From Salipaludibacillus keqinensis (GTDB taxonomy: Bacteria; Bacillota; Bacilli; Bacillales; Salisediminibacteriaceae): a DNA stretch of 64,000 bases. Below the pieces are notes generated by a model. The model was not told the DNA's origin. It searched no databases and was given only the letters and a program-made list of their open reading frames with translations. Below are positions 54,737-62,620 of this stretch, in pieces. The DNA is taken from contig NZ_PDOD01000006.1 in the NCBI RefSeq assembly GCF_003226325.1, forward strand, positions 124,001 through 188,000, given 5' to 3'. The translations under genes were made by a program, and so were the position numbers. Position 1 is the stretch's first letter; each line of letters opens with the position of its first letter.

Positions 54737-54835
54737 ACATTCATCCCTTCCAATCATATTCATAATTTATAAATCTAATATTTACCACAAACTTCATGAT
54801 ATAGTAGAAGTTTCTTTAATTCAATCATCCTAAAG

Positions 54836-54995
54836 TTGTGTTCAAAAAAGAACACACGATTACAAATTGTATACAATCGTATTGAATTGTACACATACTG
54901 TAAAAACAATATGTGTACGCCTTTGTATACATGAATACACTATTGAACACAATAAGATTACATTAAGTAAACAAGTATACTTATTTGTGTACAAA
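54836..54995. repeat. putative centromere (parC-like) repeat array
   Basis: In 160 bases there are about nine copies of a TTGTATACAA-like element, as full or partial palindromes: TTGTGTTCAA (54836), TTGTATACAA (54867), TTGTACAC (54887), TGTGTAC (54912), TTGTATAC (54923), GAATACAC (54933), TTGAACACAA (54943), AGTATACT (54974) and TTGTGTACAA (54985). Most can be aligned on the dinucleotide core TA/GT. It lies just upstream of the parM-like start, where ParR-binding iterons are expected. Confidence 0.65.
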
Positions 54996-55167
54996 TAAAT
55001 CTAGCGCTTTTATCCTCTTCAGAAAGTTAGATTTTTTCAATAGACCGCAACAGAATCGTTTTAACCAATAGGCGCCAATCATCATCAGCATAGGACATTA
55101 TATCTCAACACAAAAAAAACTCCCATAAGTGCATTTGAGCACTTACGAGAGAATGTCCTTTTACTTT
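54996..55167. other. intergenic region between cytochrome c and the segregation cassette
   Basis: Contains the terminator of the cytochrome c gene (55120-55152). No gene seen. Confidence 0.4.
55120..55152 (-). terminator. terminator of the cytochrome c gene
   Basis: Stem CTC..TAAGTGC / GCACTTA..GAG with a 6-nt loop, followed on the minus strand by T8. Confidence 0.8.
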
Positions 55168-55497
55168 CTATTCATTGCCAATCTTTTCAACCCATGCAGA
55201 GACATCTTCTGCATCACTTCCCGTTGCAAGACCTGCGGGCATACTACCAGCACCGTTCACGACTGCGTCAAGAACTTCCTCATAGGTTAAGTTCCTCACT
55301 CCACTCGCACCAGCACCAGTTAAGTCCCCACCATGACAACCGGAGCACTTCTGTTGGTAAATTTCTTCACCGTTTGCTAAATCGATTGATCCGTTGGACG
55401 AAGCTTGACTATTCACCGGTTCATTTTCACTGTTACCACCGCACGCAGCGAGGACTAGTGAGGTGCCTAAAAGTATTGCTATTAATATTTTCTTCAC
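55168..55497 (-). CDS. lipoprotein cytochrome c (c551/CccB type)
   Basis: 109 aa. A lipoprotein signal (VLAACGGN, Cys about residue 19) and a short Ser/Asn linker lead to one haem domain: CSGCHGG (CxxCH, about 50-56) and the distal Met in AGSMPAGL (about 84). It is anchored outside the membrane and passes electrons to a terminal oxidase, as CccB does. GTG start (GGGAGGG upstream). Confidence 0.92.
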   Translation of the reverse strand: MKKILIAILLGTSLVLAACGGNSENEPVNSQASSNGSIDLANGEEIYQQKCSGCHGGDLTGAGASGVRNLTYEEVLDAVVNGAGSMPAGLATGSDAEDVSAWVEKIGNE

Positions 55498-55705
55498 GAT
55501 CTATCCCTCCCATAGAGGTAGCATACAATTGATCATCATTAAATTCTGTGACTAATCTCACAAACTTATAGGGTGTAGACAATGCTTTAAGAAATAGTCT
55601 GCCTTTTAGAGTTCGCAACATAGAGAAGAGACCTTAAAAAATACTTGAAATTCTGCAATTTTTTGCAGATACTAGAAGAAATACATTGATCGAGGAGGTG
55701 TGAGG

Positions 55706-56644
55706 ATGAAACTTACTTTTTTAGGCACAGGGGCCGGTATCCCTGCTAAAAAACGCAATGTATCCTCTTTAGCCTTACATTTAATGAATAAACAAAATAG
55801 CGTGTGGCTTTTTGATTGTGGGGAAGCGACGCAACATCAAATTTTATATACATCCGTCAAACTTAGAAAAATTGAAAATATATTTATAACTCACTTACAC
55901 GGTGACCACATCTATGGGCTACCGGGATTGTTAGGAAGCCGCTCATTTCAAGGAGCTAAGGCGCCGTTAACGGTTTATGGTCCTGTGGGAATCCATTCAT
56001 TCATTGAAACGTCGCTGCAAATAAGCGGAACCTATTTGAACTATCCGTTAAAGATTGTGGAAGTAGATAATGGGGGACTGCTCTTAGATAACGATAAATA
56101 TATCGTTACTTGTTCCAAGTTAGACCATGCCCTTCCTTCTTTTGGATTTAGAGTCCAAGAAAAGGATTTACCGGGACCTTTATTAATGGAAGAAGTAAAT
56201 CAGGCGAACATCCCTGCGGGCCCCATTTTGCAGAAACTTAAAAACGGAGAAGATGTGATTCTTCCAGACGGGCGAATCGTTCAGGGCAAGTCGTTTATCG
56301 GTCCAGTAAAAAGAGGGAAAATCGTCACTATCTTAGGTGATACTCGCTCTACAGAGAGCGCCATAACATTAGCGAATGGAGCCAACACGCTAGTTCACGA
56401 GGCGACCTTTGCCAAGAATGAAGAGGCATTAGCACACCAGTTCTTTCATTCAACAACCGCACAGGCAGCCGAGGTGGCTCAACGTGCCGGTGCCCATCAA
56501 TTGATTCTGAACCATATTAGTTCACGCTACCAAAAAGACAACATAGAGCAACTTGTGATAGAAGCGAGGGACATTTTCCCAAATACATTTATAGCTGAAG
56601 ATCTTTCCATGTTCGAGGTTCCAGCGGTGGTGAGGAATAAATAA
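55706..56644 (+). CDS. rnz: ribonuclease Z
   Basis: 312 aa from ATG 55706 (GAGGAGG, 7-nt spacing). Metallo-beta-lactamase fold: THLHGDHIYGLPGLL (HxHxDH, about residues 62-76), then LDHALPSFGF (about 138), GDTRSTES (about 211) and the final NHISSRYQ (about 270). Removes the tRNA 3' trailer. Length and order match B. subtilis RNase Z. Confidence 0.95.
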   Translation: MKLTFLGTGAGIPAKKRNVSSLALHLMNKQNSVWLFDCGEATQHQILYTSVKLRKIENIFITHLHGDHIYGLPGLLGSRSFQGAKAPLTVYGPVGIHSFIETSLQISGTYLNYPLKIVEVDNGGLLLDNDKYIVTCSKLDHALPSFGFRVQEKDLPGPLLMEEVNQANIPAGPILQKLKNGEDVILPDGRIVQGKSFIGPVKRGKIVTILGDTRSTESAITLANGANTLVHEATFAKNEEALAHQFFHSTTAQAAEVAQRAGAHQLILNHISSRYQKDNIEQLVIEARDIFPNTFIAEDLSMFEVPAVVRNK

Positions 56645-56722
56645 GACAGTCGACCTGACAAGGTATCGGCTGAAGAATTTTCATAGACTTTATATTATCT
56701 TCATAAAAACAGTGGAGTTTTC

Positions 56723-57025
56723 CTACCTTCCCCTATACTTTCTTTCATTTGATTTCTTTATTTTTACTGATGCAGAGGCAGGTTGTTTTCGAATGAATTT
56801 GATGAACTTATGGATCTTTTCATCGTTCTGAAGCCGTTCGATGGTGAATAGTCGGACGGCCAATTCCTGATTTGTATAGAGATTGTGAATTTGCTTATGG
56901 CAAGGCCGACAAAGAAAGGCGGTCTCTAAAAATGTTCCCCCTTCTTCTTTTGGAATCAAGTGATGTTCCGTTAACGTCACTTTGTTCCTCCCACACAATT
57001 CACATCGTCCAATTTGACCTTTCAT
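56723..57025 (-). CDS. HNH endonuclease domain protein
   Basis: 100 aa. CELCGRN (CxxC) and CRPCHKQIHN (CxxC) bind zinc around an HNH core (TEHHLIPKEEGG, about residues 19-31). Small stand-alone HNH nucleases of this size are common in bacilli; the target is unknown. ATG follows GGGGTTAG. Convergent to rnz. Confidence 0.85.
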   Translation of the reverse strand: MKGQIGRCELCGRNKVTLTEHHLIPKEEGGTFLETAFLCRPCHKQIHNLYTNQELAVRLFTIERLQNDEKIHKFIKFIRKQPASASVKIKKSNERKYRGR

Positions 57026-57210
57026 ATTCTAACCCCATTTACGTTTTAATTTGATTATAGATGATCACATCTAAATTTAATATTTCAAACAGAGCCTAGG
57101 AATTAAAGTATTGCATCCCTACAACTCACTCCTTGTTACCTAAAAAGGAATCAAACTTAAGGCCAGTCTATTTTTTATCGCTCGGACATACATTGTTCCG
57201 AGGTGAAAAA

Positions 57211-58347
57211 ATGAAAGAATCAACCGTGGACAAATTAAACATTTTTATCGTTATGTTTTTTATTACTTTGATTATGAGAGTTCAAATCCCTGTTTTCACC
57301 CCATATGCAGCATCTTTTGGTGCATCCAGTATTCTTATTGGCATTATACTAAGTGTGACCTCATTATCAAATTTAACTGGAAATGTGATTGCTGGTTCTT
57401 TAGTCGATCGTTTTGGCAAGAAAGTGTTCATCACATTGCCCTTATTCGCTTCAGGTGGGCTTTTTATCGCTCATGGACTAGCAGCAAACTCCACTGACTT
57501 GTTGATTTTGCACGCACTAAATGGTTTCGCCTTAGCCTTTTTAATTCCAGCAGCTTTTACTCTCCTTTCCGGATACGCAAAGAGTAGCCGGCAACAAGGA
57601 AAAAATATCGCGCTCAACAGCTTACTGTCTACGATCGCAAGCATTGTTGCTCCGCTCATCGGTGGTCAATTGGTTGTCATGATCGGGTATGTAAATACTT
57701 ATTTTTTTATTGGTACGGCCATGATCGTTACAGCTACGTATTCCGTTCATTTTATAAGAGATAGACAAATGGTTGCAGTTAAGAAAAGTGCACAAATGTC
57801 AGGTGGAACCATCCTAAGGTCTTCTCACTTGCTTGTTGTTTATCTGATCGGCTTCGCTGTCATGTATATCCACGGCGTCCTAATATTCGAAATACCCTAT
57901 TTAACTGTTGAAAAAGGTCTGTCTACCTTTCAAACAGGTCAATTGTTCAGTTATATGAGCATTGGAACTCTAGTGACATTATCATTATTTTTCTTGAACC
58001 GGTTTGGTTCTTTTAAGCGGCTTATGATTGGTTTGTGCGGCATGTCTCTCAGCATGTTTGTATTAATAACTACAGTACTCCCGTTACCTGTTCTATTGTT
58101 TGTCATTGGATTATTTTTTGGCCTCATTATGCCAGCCATGGCAACTTCCATCATTGAGAGGGCTGCAAAAGAGGCCCACGGAAGAGCTTTCGGGTACATG
58201 TCAGCTGTTTTCTCTATGGGTATCATCGTCAGTACATCTGTTACCGGAGTCATCCGGGACATGGTGTCCCCATATTTTATTGCTTTTGTAGTAGGAATGA
58301 TCATTATTACATTTAGTGGGTACTTTTCATTACTGAACCGCAGATAG
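57211..58347 (+). CDS. MFS transporter
   Basis: 378 aa from ATG 57211 (GAGGTG upstream; longer versions lack an SD). Twelve hydrophobic helices; the MFS loop motif A appears as GSLVDRFGKKVFI (about residues 56-68) and again near residue 255 (SFKR). Short cytoplasmic centre. Probably a drug or metabolite exporter; substrate not predictable. Confidence 0.8.
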   Translation: MKESTVDKLNIFIVMFFITLIMRVQIPVFTPYAASFGASSILIGIILSVTSLSNLTGNVIAGSLVDRFGKKVFITLPLFASGGLFIAHGLAANSTDLLILHALNGFALAFLIPAAFTLLSGYAKSSRQQGKNIALNSLLSTIASIVAPLIGGQLVVMIGYVNTYFFIGTAMIVTATYSVHFIRDRQMVAVKKSAQMSGGTILRSSHLLVVYLIGFAVMYIHGVLIFEIPYLTVEKGLSTFQTGQLFSYMSIGTLVTLSLFFLNRFGSFKRLMIGLCGMSLSMFVLITTVLPLPVLLFVIGLFFGLIMPAMATSIIERAAKEAHGRAFGYMSAVFSMGIIVSTSVTGVIRDMVSPYFIAFVVGMIIITFSGYFSLLNRR

Positions 58348-58540
58348 TTGATCAAAATGATCCTTGCTTAACAAATTGCTTGATGTTTAAGATGTTTCCA
58401 CTTAACCTTATATTGAACGTCTTAACAAATAATGGATTGGTATCAATCCTATTATGTATGGTTTGAGTGAAGGATCCTCATTTTGCTTTTTTGAAACATT
58501 TTGTCAGAAGTTATTTCGTTCCTTCAAAGGATTAGGAGAG

Positions 58541-59275
58541 GTGATCACAATAAGCAACTTATTGAAAGCCATCGATTTAACAAAGCGAATTGAGTCGAAG
58601 AAAGAATACAAAAAACAATTGAAGAAAGCTCAAAACGAATTATTACATTTACAACAAAACATATTCGAGAAAAATATTCCTTGTCTATTCGTGTTTGAAG
58701 GATGGGATGCTGCAGGTAAGGGCGGAGCAATTAAAAGGATCACCCAGAAAATTGATCCCAGAGGATTTCAAGTACACCCTATCTCTGCCCCCACACCTAC
58801 AGAACTTCACTATCATTATTTGCACCGGTTCTGGAGCCGTCTCCCTGCTCATGGACAAATCGCTTTGTTTGATCGCTCGTGGTATGGGAGAGTTCTAGTG
58901 GAACGAGTAGAAGGATTTGCTTCAAAGGAGGAATGTTTGAGAGCATACGATGAAATCAATCGTTTTGAACAGATGTTACATGATGACGGTCATATCATTT
59001 ATAAGCTTTGGTTCCACATCAGTAAAGAGGAGCAATATAAACGGTTCACAGAACGTCAAAAGCATTATTTAAAGCGATGGAAATTAACTGAGGAAGATTG
59101 GAGAAATCGCGATAAATGGGATGAATACGAAATGGCTGTGGAAGACATGCTCCAAAAAACAACGACTCCTTATGCTCCATGGACGATCATTGAAGGTAAC
59201 GATAAATGGCACGCACGCATCAAAACACTTCATGTCGTTATAGATGCCATGAAGTCTCATTTGCAAAAGGAGTAG
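58541..59275 (+). CDS. polyphosphate kinase 2 family protein
   Basis: 244 aa from GTG 58541 (AAAGGATTAGGAGAG upstream; the exact start is uncertain, an ATG at 58454 has no SD). PPK2 motifs: EGWDAAGKGGAIKRI (Walker A, about residues 52-66), LFDRSWYGRVLVERVE (Walker B, about 112-127) and the lid segment RQKHYLKRWKLTEEDWRNR. Transfers phosphate between polyphosphate and nucleotides (AMP, ADP or GDP). Cytoplasmic, monocistronic. Confidence 0.88.
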   Translation: MITISNLLKAIDLTKRIESKKEYKKQLKKAQNELLHLQQNIFEKNIPCLFVFEGWDAAGKGGAIKRITQKIDPRGFQVHPISAPTPTELHYHYLHRFWSRLPAHGQIALFDRSWYGRVLVERVEGFASKEECLRAYDEINRFEQMLHDDGHIIYKLWFHISKEEQYKRFTERQKHYLKRWKLTEEDWRNRDKWDEYEMAVEDMLQKTTTPYAPWTIIEGNDKWHARIKTLHVVIDAMKSHLQKE

Positions 59276-59388
59276 AAGGGACGACACATTTATTATTATT
59301 TCTATCCGTCTGGAAACCAAAAAGCACCTGACCACCAACACAATAATCTTTTCTATGTGAGGCGGGTCCTTTCCCAAGAATTTAATCA

Positions 59389-59412
59389 AGACTTACTACA
59401 ATAAGTCTTGGT
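59389..59412. repeat. intergenic hairpin
   Basis: CAAGACTTA and TAAGTCTTG arms, 6-nt loop, 115 bases after the PPK2 stop. No T-tract; may end PPK2 or PspC transcription weakly. Confidence 0.4.
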
Positions 59413-59454
59413 CACAGCCTTACGAAGTCATTACTTGTATGTAAAGACTGGCTC

Positions 59455-59646
59455 TTAGTCGCTCGTATCTTTCGGAATGACAAAAATTCCGATAATATAG
59501 CCCAGAAGAATCACAATACTTAGTGGGACCATGAGAAAGACAGTCGCGATCCTCACATCTGTAGAATTCATCTTGAAATACTTTCCCAATCCGCCGCATA
59601 TTCCTGCTAACTTTCGGTCATGTGTTGATCGATATAATGGACTCAT
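59455..59646 (-). CDS. PspC domain protein
   Basis: 63 aa. N-terminal YRSTHDRKLAGICGGLGKYF (about residues 5-24; K-x-x-G-V/I-C-G-G-L-A/G) is the PspC signature, followed by one or two TM helices (about 33-59). PspC proteins sense envelope stress. AAAGGAGTGAGG precedes ATG. It stands alone, without other psp/lia genes. Confidence 0.88.
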   Translation of the reverse strand: MSPLYRSTHDRKLAGICGGLGKYFKMNSTDVRIATVFLMVPLSIVILLGYIIGIFVIPKDTSD

Positions 59647-60044
59647 TTGTTCCTCACTCCTTTATAAGATGCTAAATTACTCTAACACGTTTCGATAAAA
59701 ATCGGTTTTCGTGCGTGATTGCGCCCGCTGACCTTTTGCCCACATCAACCACATGCACCGATCCTTTTACTAAGTTTACATTATATAATTAAAGATGGAA
59801 GTTAAGACGTCGTTCTAAGAGAAACTCGTTTCAACTCAAAAATAGCAGAATATTCAATTAATTAATTGTGATCGAATAAATTTTCCAGTATAATGAAAAT
59901 GAAACCATGGTTTTGCTAATACCTTGTCCTTTTATTATTTCAAATTCCTGCCGCTCCCCAAGATCCCTACCAGCATTCTTAACCATAAATATCGTTATTT
60001 ATTAAAGCCCCATTCCCTATACCTTCTTCTAAAGAGGTGCTTAC
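59647..60044. other. intergenic region (398 bases)
   Basis: Contains the divergent PspC and 60045-gene promoters. No small gene found. Confidence 0.5.
59866..59894 (+). promoter_or_regulatory. sigma-A promoter of the two-TM/GAF-like gene
   Basis: TTGTGA, 17-base spacer, TATAAT, giving a 5' leader of about 140 nt. Confidence 0.6.
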
Positions 60045-60869
60045 ATGGCGAAATCACGTTTTTTTCAAATGATCCTAAGGCTGTTGTCATGGTCTGAAAA
60101 TCGCAAAAAAGAAATTCACTTCTTATCAATGGTAGTGTTCATAACTATTGCGCTGTCGATCGGAATAAGGATCTTTTTTATCTATAGAAGAGACCCTATG
60201 TTTGCCAACCCTGAAACGATTGTCGAGCATTTAGCCAGTCCTTTATTTATCAGCATGTTTACAATCACGGTGATTTTATTGTTTGGAGTTTTCTTTTCGT
60301 CAGTAGTATTAATGTCACCCTTTAAAAGATTAGCATTTTTCAATGTAGAAATGGAGTTCCAAGACAAGGCTGAAAAAGAGCTTATCGTAGCAAATCAATT
60401 CACGTTTATATCAACCATGCTTAACAACAATTCTTCAACCATCAAAGAAATGCTAAATGACAACTTAACCGAATTAACTGACGTTGTTGAGAAGTTGTCT
60501 TTAAGTTATAAGCGATTTGTGAATGAATACAATAAAGGGGTTTCCCTCGAGGTTGATGTGCTAAAAGAAAATGAAATAGAATCAGCACAAGAGAAAAAAC
60601 TATTAGAAGATGTAAAGCGGTCAGAACATATGAGCAATACGTATTTAAATCGGATTTTGAATGGCAACAATGTCATGGTTGGAGTGGTGAAAGGTTCCGA
60701 GGAGGTAGACAACGTGGTCATCATCGCCAGAAGTAATTACGACTACCCTTTTGATCACTACGACATGGAGTCAATGGCAAGCATTATTGAATATTCTCTG
60801 ATTCTCTATGAAATGATCAACATGATTACTTTACTCCCTGAGCCGAATGAAGAGAATTTGGAAAGCTGA
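60045..60869 (+). CDS. two-TM protein with cytoplasmic GAF-like domain
   Basis: 274 aa, family not recognised. Two TM segments (about residues 25-45 and 68-92), then a cytoplasmic part (105-260): a helix with alternating hydrophobic residues, then KEMLNDNLTELTDVVEKL, and a terminal IIARSNYDYPFDHYDMESMASIIEYS that resembles the last strand and helix of a GAF domain. Same plan as the 16260 gene but without its long coiled coil. AAAGAGGTGC precedes ATG. Confidence 0.5.
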   Translation: MAKSRFFQMILRLLSWSENRKKEIHFLSMVVFITIALSIGIRIFFIYRRDPMFANPETIVEHLASPLFISMFTITVILLFGVFFSSVVLMSPFKRLAFFNVEMEFQDKAEKELIVANQFTFISTMLNNNSSTIKEMLNDNLTELTDVVEKLSLSYKRFVNEYNKGVSLEVDVLKENEIESAQEKKLLEDVKRSEHMSNTYLNRILNGNNVMVGVVKGSEEVDNVVIIARSNYDYPFDHYDMESMASIIEYSLILYEMINMITLLPEPNEENLES

Positions 60870-60929
60870 CGGTTTCATTCATTCAGTGAGATGCTTATGA
60901 TATAATGATACTATAAGGAGGCGGTTGAG

Positions 60930-61100
60930 ATGAATGTGGATTCTAATGCAAAGAAGCCAAAGGAATACACTGTTGGTCAAAAAGCCGTTTTAAAAAAGTA
61001 CGGGAAGATCCAGCAAAATATTTCTCCACAATCCTTCAATAGAAACTCCAATGGTTTCTTTGAGAATTTGGAAAAGAGACTGAAATTTTCAAACCGCTAA
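60930..61100 (+). CDS. small protein, 56 aa, unknown function
   Basis: ATG 60930 after AAGGAGGCG. Basic and hydrophilic (MNVDSNAKKPKEYTVGQKAV, then NRNSNGFFENLEKRLKF). No TM. Its stop codon overlaps by 4 bases the stop of a convergent small gene (61097), and its terminator lies inside that gene. A TATAAT-like -10 is present near 60899. Family unknown. Confidence 0.55.
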   Translation: MNVDSNAKKPKEYTVGQKAVLKKYGKIQQNISPQSFNRNSNGFFENLEKRLKFSNR

Positions 61101-61122
61101 TCTTGTTGATTGCGGTTTTTTT
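61091..61122 (+). terminator. terminator of the 56-aa gene
   Basis: AAACCGC / GCGGTTT arms, 14-nt loop, then T6; located within the 3' end of the opposite 59-aa gene. Confidence 0.75.
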
Positions 61123-61276
61123 TGGTTAACGAGAATCGATCACTAGGGTGTATAAATGGAATTTTGAATGTCTCTCCTGTATGAATATTAACTCCTCGCA
61201 GTGGTCTGTCATTTCTCCTTTTTTTTGCAGTAGTATATTTATCACAAAAATACTTGATCAAATCTGTACGTTTCAT
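61097..61276 (-). CDS. small protein, 59 aa, unknown function
   Basis: ATG 61276 after AAAGGAGCT. Basic: MKRTDLIKYFCDKYTTAKKR, then RGVNIHTGETFKIP. No TM or known motif. Convergent with the 56-aa gene; the two stop codons overlap (CTAA). Confidence 0.55.
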   Translation of the reverse strand: MKRTDLIKYFCDKYTTAKKRRNDRPLRGVNIHTGETFKIPFIHPSDRFSLTKKNRNQQD

Positions 61277-61462
61277 ATTCAAGCTCCTTTCAACGAACAT
61301 CTCTTCTCCATAGATTATGCAGACATGTATGTCGTCGTTACGAGAATCAAAAAAGCTGCAATGAAAGGCTATGCTTTCAATACAGCTTCGTAATTAAATG
61401 ACTAGAAACAGGTTTTTTTAATGTATATTATTATATTAAAATGCTAATTTCGTTAGTATGCT

Positions 61463-61966
61463 CTACCCTTCTGGTGAAAAAGACCTTTTCCCTAATTCTG
61501 ATTCTAGCATGAAAAATGCATTGCTATCGTTGTCAATTCGCTTTAATTTTTGGATAAGGTCATCAAAGGTTGCCTCTTCTTCCACTTGCTCTTCGATGAA
61601 CCAGTTTAGGAATGTCATTGTGGCGTGTTCGCGTTCATCCAATGCCATATCGGCCAAATTGTAGATTCGCTTCGTTACCTCTTTTTCATGTACCAATGAT
61701 TTCTCAAAAGTATCTAGAACAGAGGAGAATGTGTTGTTAGGTGCGGGCAAACTATCCACTTCCGCTTTATGTCCCATGTCATTAATAAATCGGTAAAACT
61801 TCATGGCATGATAACGCTCTTCTTCTGCTTGTGCAAGAAAGAAAGTGGCAAATCCATCAAGGCTTTCGTTCGAGCAATAAGCTGCCGTAGCTAAATACAC
61901 GTGAGCTGCGTAAAATTCGTAATTCATTTGATCATTTAACCCTTTAACTAATTTTTCGCTAACCAT
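61463..61966 (-). CDS. ftn: bacterial ferritin
   Basis: 167 aa from ATG 61966 (an in-frame ATG precedes it by one codon). Ferroxidase-site Glu and His: QMNYEFYAAHVYL (E about 17), QAEEERYHAMKFY (E49, E50, H53 region) and ALDEREHATMTFL (about 94-127). Stores iron as ferric mineral. Typical FtnA length. Confidence 0.93.
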   Translation of the reverse strand: MVSEKLVKGLNDQMNYEFYAAHVYLATAAYCSNESLDGFATFFLAQAEEERYHAMKFYRFINDMGHKAEVDSLPAPNNTFSSVLDTFEKSLVHEKEVTKRIYNLADMALDEREHATMTFLNWFIEEQVEEEATFDDLIQKLKRIDNDSNAFFMLESELGKRSFSPEG

Positions 61967-62176
61967 CATCTTCACCTAACCTTTATCATGTATTTGTTAC
62001 TATTTCTTACATTAAGGTTAACACAGCTTTCGTGTTTTGAGCACTGATTTCCCAAAGTATTTACATATTGATCATTCTATCATTGGTCTTTCAACCTTTA
62101 CCCTGTTAGGATACTAGTAAATAGGAAAGATCATTGAATTATTTTCGGGAATTTCCCCATGTAAGGAGGAAGATTT

Positions 62177-62530
62177 ATGGCTTCAAGAAATATACAGTAT
62201 ACTACTCATCATTTGCTTCTTTGCAATGGTAAAAGCTGCAAAAAAGGGGGAGCCAAAGCGCTTCATAAAGCCATTCAACGAGAAATTTCAACGAATGGTT
62301 TGAAGCAAAGTATTCAAACGACTCGCACGCGCTGTCTCGAAAGGTGCAAAGATCGATGTGTCGTTGTCGACTATCCAGACGGCACGTGGTACCATGCCCT
62401 CTCAGAAGAGGATGCGCCCACTCTAATAAACACGCTAAGAAGTGAACGGCTCTGGTCTGAAAAAATTAGTCACCGAATGACTAACGACGAATCCGCTCAC
62501 CAAAAAAAGTCAAAGAAGAAAAAGAAATGA
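62177..62530 (+). CDS. (2Fe-2S) ferredoxin domain-containing protein
   Basis: 117 aa, thioredoxin-fold ferredoxin. Cluster ligands: LLCNGKSCKKGGAK (C-x4-C, about residues 15-20) and RCLERCKDRCVVV (about 55-65). A basic tail (KKSKKKKK) ends the protein. May donate electrons in redox or assembly reactions. TAAGGAGGAAG precedes ATG. Confidence 0.8.
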   Translation: MASRNIQYTTHHLLLCNGKSCKKGGAKALHKAIQREISTNGLKQSIQTTRTRCLERCKDRCVVVDYPDGTWYHALSEEDAPTLINTLRSERLWSEKISHRMTNDESAHQKKSKKKKK

Positions 62531-62620
62531 ACCATTTCATTGGAAACTTCCACTCCTTGCGACGGATTGCATCGCACTTTCTCTCATTATGTGGATGGAA
62601 GTGCCCCCTTTCGAGTCGCT

